Source: Setophaga petechia | Taxonomy: Eukaryota > Chordata > Aves > Passeriformes > Parulidae | NCBI GenBank assembly: GCA_024362935.1 | Contig: JANCRA010000019.1 | Span: forward strand, 1,766,001 to 1,830,000 | Length of the DNA stretch: 64,000 nt | Reading direction: 5' to 3' | Shown: piece by piece, positions 59,738 through 64,000 of the stretch | Numbering within the stretch: the first letter of the stretch is position 1 | How the letters are laid out: every line of letters starts with the position of its first letter | Made by a program: the position numbers and the translations under genes | The notes under the pieces: model-generated | What the model saw: only the letters and a program-made list of their open reading frames with translations | What the model was told of the DNA's origin: nothing | Databases searched by the model: none

Positions 59738-60395
59738 ACAAAGCCCTTTATCTGGACTTTCTGGACTTCTATAAAGCTTTTTATATGGTTTTCCACATCA
59801 CCCTTCTCTCTAAATTAGAGAGAGATGGATTTGATTGGTGAACTGTTAAATGGATAATAAAATGTTTGGACGATCACATCCAGGGGGGTGTGGTCAATGG
59901 CTCAGAGTCCCAGTGAACATCAGTGAGGCCTGTACTGGGATCAGTGCTATTTAATATCTTCATTAATGACATGCAAGATCAAGTGTACCCTCAATAAATT
60001 TGGAGATGACGCCAAGCTAAGTTGTCCAGTTGACACACCTGAGGGGCTGAAAGCCATCCAGAGGGATCTGGACGAGCTTGAGAAGTGTAACCAGGGGAAT
60101 CTCATGAGGTTTGAATAAGACCAAGTGTACTGTCCTGCACCTGGTCAAGGCCACCCTCAGTATCAGTAAAGGCTGGGGGATGGGCAGGTTGAGAAAGACT
60201 TGGAGGTGCTGGTGGATGAGGAGCTGGACGTGACCAGACAACATGGACTTGCAGCCAAAAAGGCCAAATGTGTCCTGGGCTGCACAAAGAGCAACATGGC
60301 CAGCAGGATGAAGGAGGGGATTCTGCCCCCTTGCTCTGCTGAGACCCCATCTAGAGTGCTACATCCAGCTCTTGAGTCCCCAGCACATGAAAAAC
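59682..60395 (+). mobile_element. CR1 LINE RT fragment beginning in a fold-back
   Basis: Plus-strand CR1 reverse transcriptase, about 680 bp. Motif A region FLDFYKAF is near 59755. The catalytic motif C reads FGDD at 59999-60010, where CR1 normally has FADD. It continues with [12 protein letters not shown], then DLEVLVDEELDVTRQHGLAA and AKCVLGC near 60200-60290, ending near CCAGCTCTTGAGTCCCCAGC. Several stops and frameshifts are present (for instance TGA after CAGAGTCCCAG near 59914). The 3' untranslated end is missing. The left border is an inverted repeat described separately. Confidence 0.94.
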
Positions 60396-61058
60396 ATTGA
60401 CTTTTCAGAGTTTTTGTGGCCCACTTCAGTACTTTTTGTACCTAATCATCTTCTTACCATGAACTGTACAGCTTTCCTACATCAACTTTAGCCATGCTGG
60501 CCAGTTTGTGGGAAAAGTGAGATGTAAAAAGCCATTCCCTCATTTCTGATTTCTCACTGGTAAATATATGGAAATACCAGACCAGTATCCAGTATATTTG
60601 TCTCTCTGTGGCAGTTTTCCTGCGTACTGTACAAAGGAGCATAAAAGAAAACTTCATTAGCTTCTTGTACATTCTCTTTGGTTGTGTCTCAATCTTTAAT
60701 TGTTCTCCTTTTTATTTTTGGTCTTGTTTTTGCACTCTTTTCAAAAACTTTTTTTCTTCTCTCTTTTGTCTCCATTTTTCACTTGAGATTTTACTTCTTT
60801 CCCCACTTATATTCTGTTCTTTTTACTTATCTGCATTTCTTCTTTATATCTTTAATTTAAAAGGTTCCTTTGAAGCATTATTTTTACATTTTGATAAGAA
60901 TTTATTTTCATGGTGTTATGTGATCACATAAAGTGTGAATTTTCATGTTTTCTATTCTATGGGTTCAAATTTTAAATTGTTCTTCCTACAAACTAAAAAA
61001 AATAATTTAAAATAATTAAAAACTGACAAATACAAAAATACTTTTCTTTCTTCATTAG
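60396..61058. other. Non-coding T-rich stretch
   Basis: The frame at 60608-60931 (107 codons, Phe/Leu/Ser-rich) reflects T-rich DNA; it would look like membrane helices in any such sequence. Confidence 0.55.
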
Positions 61059-61117
61059 GAGATACTGTCATAACCAATTCTGACTTAAAGGACAAGGAGG
61101 ATGAAATATATAAATAA
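61059..61117 (+). other. Terminal-exon-like segment, weak candidate
   Basis: ACTTTTCTTTCTTCATTAG is a good acceptor tract. In the phase left by the 28070-28135 candidate (one base carried over), the segment reads G-DTVITNSDLKDKEDEIYK and stops at TAA (61115-61117). The residue mix is protein-like and hydrophilic, but an 18-codon open run is expected by chance fairly often. No canonical AATAAA was tied to it. If the 25-bp microexon is included, the frame changes and stops within eight codons. Confidence 0.13.
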
Positions 61118-61710
61118 ATCCCATCAGATATTTATCTATCTTTTTCCACAAGGATCAAACTGTCAACACTTTAATTCTTAATAAGGTATTAGAATATTAC
61201 TCTGAGACCTTGATCTTTTTACAGCTGTATCTAAATTGGAGAAAATATTTTGCATGTTGTAGAGCTTTTCTTCCCCAAAAACCCCAGGACCCAGTAATTT
61301 GTTTGCAGTTGTATAAACATAAATAATGTTTTAACAAACAGTAAGTGACCTTCTCTTCCACACTTTCATATCAGACTCTATAAGTCAATGCTTTAGTCCT
61401 TTAGCTTTGGTAGCAAAATATTACCTTGAAATTGGCATTATAAAATGTTTGCAGATATATTCTGATCTGGGGGAAATTTTTAACTAACAGTTCTTTTTCA
61501 TCCACTATGTAGCTCCACTATACTATAGATTGCTTTAACAAAGTAAACCATAACACACATAAAAGGAGATAGGACTGCAGTAATGATTAAAAAAGTGACT
61601 GGAGCATGGACTGTACAGAATCTTTCCATCATTCTTGAATGTCAACACTGGGCTGCAGTCATGCTTAGTACCACAATAGTATTACAGGACTCTACAAAAT
61701 ATATTGTAGA

Positions 61711-61738
61711 GATAAATCACTTCCTATGCTTAATTCAC
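61711..61738 (+). repeat. Direct repeat, copy 1
   Basis: GATAAATCAC(T/A)TCCTATG followed by CTTAATTCAC, 28 bp, is repeated at 62629-62656 with one mismatch. After a gap of different length in each copy, ATTGCAT(G/T)AGAG follows in both, so the homology is longer than 28 bp. Confidence 0.85.
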
Positions 61739-62628
61739 CTTTACCTAACAATGTAAAATGTCATATTGCATGAGAGATCAGGAAAAGTTACAGACAGTCG
61801 AGGTGCAGCCTGTAATGGTTGTGAAGATAACTTTAGGCATATTTGTAAAAAGGAAAAAGAAAAAGTTGCACACCTTCCCATTAGTGTAGTGTCTTTTGCA
61901 GGAAAAGATCAAGTACAATACTGGTAATCTGTGATTCCATAAGAGAGAAAGTAAAAAAAAACTTAAACCAGAAGAAAAAAAAAAAAAAAGAAAAAAGAGA
62001 AAAAAGAAGCCATACAAAAAACCCAAAAAACAAAAATTCCCAAAAAACTCAAACCCAAAGAAAAGCACAAGAATCACAATTTTCCTAGAATCACAATGAG
62101 AGTTGGTCATGAGTATTGAATATTCCTTCTCTTTTGTGTTAATTTAATTGGGCTTTTCCTCAATGAATTTCTACTTATATAGAGATCACAAACAAGTTCA
62201 AGGACTGGTTATGTCATACAATATAATTTAATTTAGTTAGCATACAATAACCTAAAAGGTGAGACAAGTGCTTTAAAATATGGCATCCTGAAATATGGAG
62301 GAACTAATCCATCCCTCCTTTTCCACCAATATATGCTGTGAGCAGGGGTTGTGTAAATTTATGTCACGTTGGCACCATTTTGTTTCCATAAAAGCTGACA
62401 GAAAAAGCTTAGTCAGAAGGTGCAAAGAACCCTGTTTTAGCTCTATTGACTACAGGGAGCTTGCATTGAGGAGGAATTTGAAGGTAATAAGAGCTACATG
62501 CACATATCAAAGACAGACCCCCTTAAGCACACTGCTAAGGCAGGAGTATGCTCAACTATAATGGCATTATAAAGCTAAGCCATAAAAGCAGTCACCCCAC
62601 TGACTAACATGAAATATTAGGTTGGTGG

Positions 62629-62656
62629 GATAAATCACATCCTATGCTTAATTCAC
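62629..62656 (+). repeat. Direct repeat, copy 2
   Basis: Second copy of 61711-61738, 918 bp downstream, one mismatch. The shared downstream phrase lies closer here than in copy 1. Confidence 0.85.
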
Positions 62657-64000
62657 TGGTAAATTGCATTAGAGGTGTACAGTGTGGGAGCAGAGAATGC
62701 ACACTGAGTATAAAGCCTTGTTCTATCACTTAATTTCCTGGAATACTGAAAACAATTCTTTGAAATTTGCTGGTGTGTGAAATCCTCATACCTACACAAT
62801 GCTATGGCCTATTACAAAAAAGAGCACCTCATTATCACATCACAAACTATGCTAGCAGAAGAAAACCATCGTCCTCTCGCCTTTCACGCAGCCGCCCCAT
62901 TTGTTTAGACATATTCAATGCCAACATTTCTGAGTCAATGTCTGGAAATGTCTCTAAATTGAATGACCACTAATTTTGTACAGAGGGCTCTGAGAGGGCA
63001 GAGATCCCATGCTGGGATAAAACCAAGTGTTTAGAACAGTGTTCAGAAATCTGTCAAGCCAACATGTTCAGCTTAGCCAAGGTCAGTTGTATTTATTTTC
63101 CTCCCCTCGCCCTTCTTTTTTCCCCCTTCCATCTCTCACTGATAAGGTCTGAGTACCGTGGCAATGGTTCAGAAACCAAAACTGAGGGCCCCACCATGTC
63201 TGCTCTGGAGTAAAATCAGAATCTATTCCAGCTCTAAATGGCTTTCAATGGCAGCAGTGCCTAAAGTCCACACTATCTATAGCTTTGTCATCTAATGGGT
63301 ATTTTATCTGAAGTTGTTCTAAGAATAGCAAAAAGTGAGTAATACCCAAGGCAGAACAGATCCTAAAATGTAAGTTGTAAACCCCACACTTTAGGAATGC
63401 AAGTAGGAAGACAAGACTGATAACGTTGAAACCGTGAGATTATCAGCATTCGCATCTAAAAGTGAATGGTGCCATTAAAATTTCAGACTCTCAGCTCCTG
63501 TTTGCTCTAAAAACCTTGTATGTCTTCCTTTTTATTTCTTTGTTTGCTGTTGCCCCAAACCCTTTGCTTTCTTTTTGCTTCTTGTAGTAAATAACAGGAC
63601 CAGAATCAGCAGCATGGGATAGTTCAACTTCTGCTCTGTAAATTTTGTGCTTTGTACAGGACAATGACTAAAGATGACAAATATTTTCTAAGTTGTCACA
63701 TACAATCACCCATCTTCATATGCTGGTTTTATATTTTTCTAAGGACTGTGGCAACAGATGCTACTGTGGTATAAATGAACACATCAATTTTCTCACACCT
63801 GTGATGACAAGTATTAGGAAAGTTTACTTGCATTTGGCTTGATACATGACCTCTACCTGTCATTCTCTATTACATCAAGTTACTGTACTTCCATATCAGT
63901 TTTCCTAGATTTTAATATAATCCAATGTATGGCTTGAGAAAAATTAAAAGCTTCTCTTCTACATTTAAATTTATTTTACAATGATGCTACAAATTTGATC

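Larger units (their letters stand above)
61118..64000. other. Non-coding stretch with a dispersed duplication
   Basis: No gene recognised. A-rich simple sequence lies at about 61955-62065; the 110-codon minus-strand Phe-rich frame at 61778-62110 is its by-product. A 28-bp direct repeat is listed separately. The last kilobase has unrepetitive mixed sequence without recognisable elements. Confidence 0.5.

Noticed and set aside
60608..60931. 107-codon frame resembling a membrane protein
   Set aside because: T-rich DNA gives Phe/Leu-rich translations; no start context, exon signal or family.
61778..62110. 110-codon minus Phe-rich frame
   Set aside because: Product of an A-rich simple sequence on the plus strand.
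1..64000. tRNA, rRNA or mitochondrial insert
   Set aside because: I saw no cloverleaf with box A/B spacing, no ribosomal core phrases and no mitochondrial gene text on reading both strands; a covariance-model scan could still find a decayed one.

Overview
The window reads as nuclear DNA of a bird, most likely a songbird. It is AT-rich and gene-poor. The recognisable repeats are CR1 LINE fragments in both orientations, with the reverse-transcriptase core and the avian CR1 3' end carrying ATTCTATGA-type tails, plus solo long terminal repeats (LTRs) of endogenous retroviruses. Two of the LTR types (40.6 kb and 47.2 kb) resemble repeats I associate with passerine genomes; that is recognition from memory, not a search result. 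I see no bacterial, plasmid or organellar sequence.

No complete protein-coding gene is supported. Nearly all long open frames lie in repeats that cannot encode a stop (28.9-29.7 kb and 6.7 kb), inside LTRs or CR1, or are of chance size. The window fits an intergenic desert or very long introns. Four short stretches with splice-site-like borders (2529-2643, 28070-28135, 49367-49391, 61059-61117) are listed as weak exon candidates.

Layout: 0-3.1 kb, plain sequence with one exon-like stretch. 3.3-5.9 kb, a CR1 cluster in which a minus-strand CR1 sits between plus-strand pieces. 6.7 kb, a TTCC tract. 9.43-11.33 kb, a solo ERVL-like LTR on the minus strand, split by a younger ERVK-like solo LTR; both keep perfect target-site duplications (5 and 6 bp). 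13.2-14.0 kb, a minus CR1 with a TCTA microsatellite, then an unassigned open stretch to 14.45 kb. 16.35-17.15 kb, a plus-strand ERVL-like LTR of the first family. 21.2-22.0 kb, a minus CR1. 25.1 kb, a short plus CR1. 28.87-29.70 kb, an 830-bp compound GGAA / GTGGCGGAA satellite. 31.0 and 36.2-36.6 kb, plus CR1 3' ends. 40.55-40.95 kb, a minus solo LTR (6-bp duplication). 41.92-42.57 kb, a plus ERVK-like LTR, sister of the nested one (6-bp duplication). 46.8-47.1 kb, a plus CR1, followed by a TATA-bearing LTR-like repeat. 49.1, 51.4 and 55.9 kb, minus CR1 fragments. 55.20-55.28 kb, a near-perfect hairpin that matches no repeat I know. 59.68-60.40 kb, a plus CR1 RT fragment starting in an inverted fold-back. 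61.7 and 62.6 kb, a 28-bp direct repeat.

I found no new multi-gene system. The items most worth a second look are the 55.2-kb hairpin, the compound GGAA satellite, the nested LTR pair, the CR1 fold-back and the phase-compatible exon candidates.
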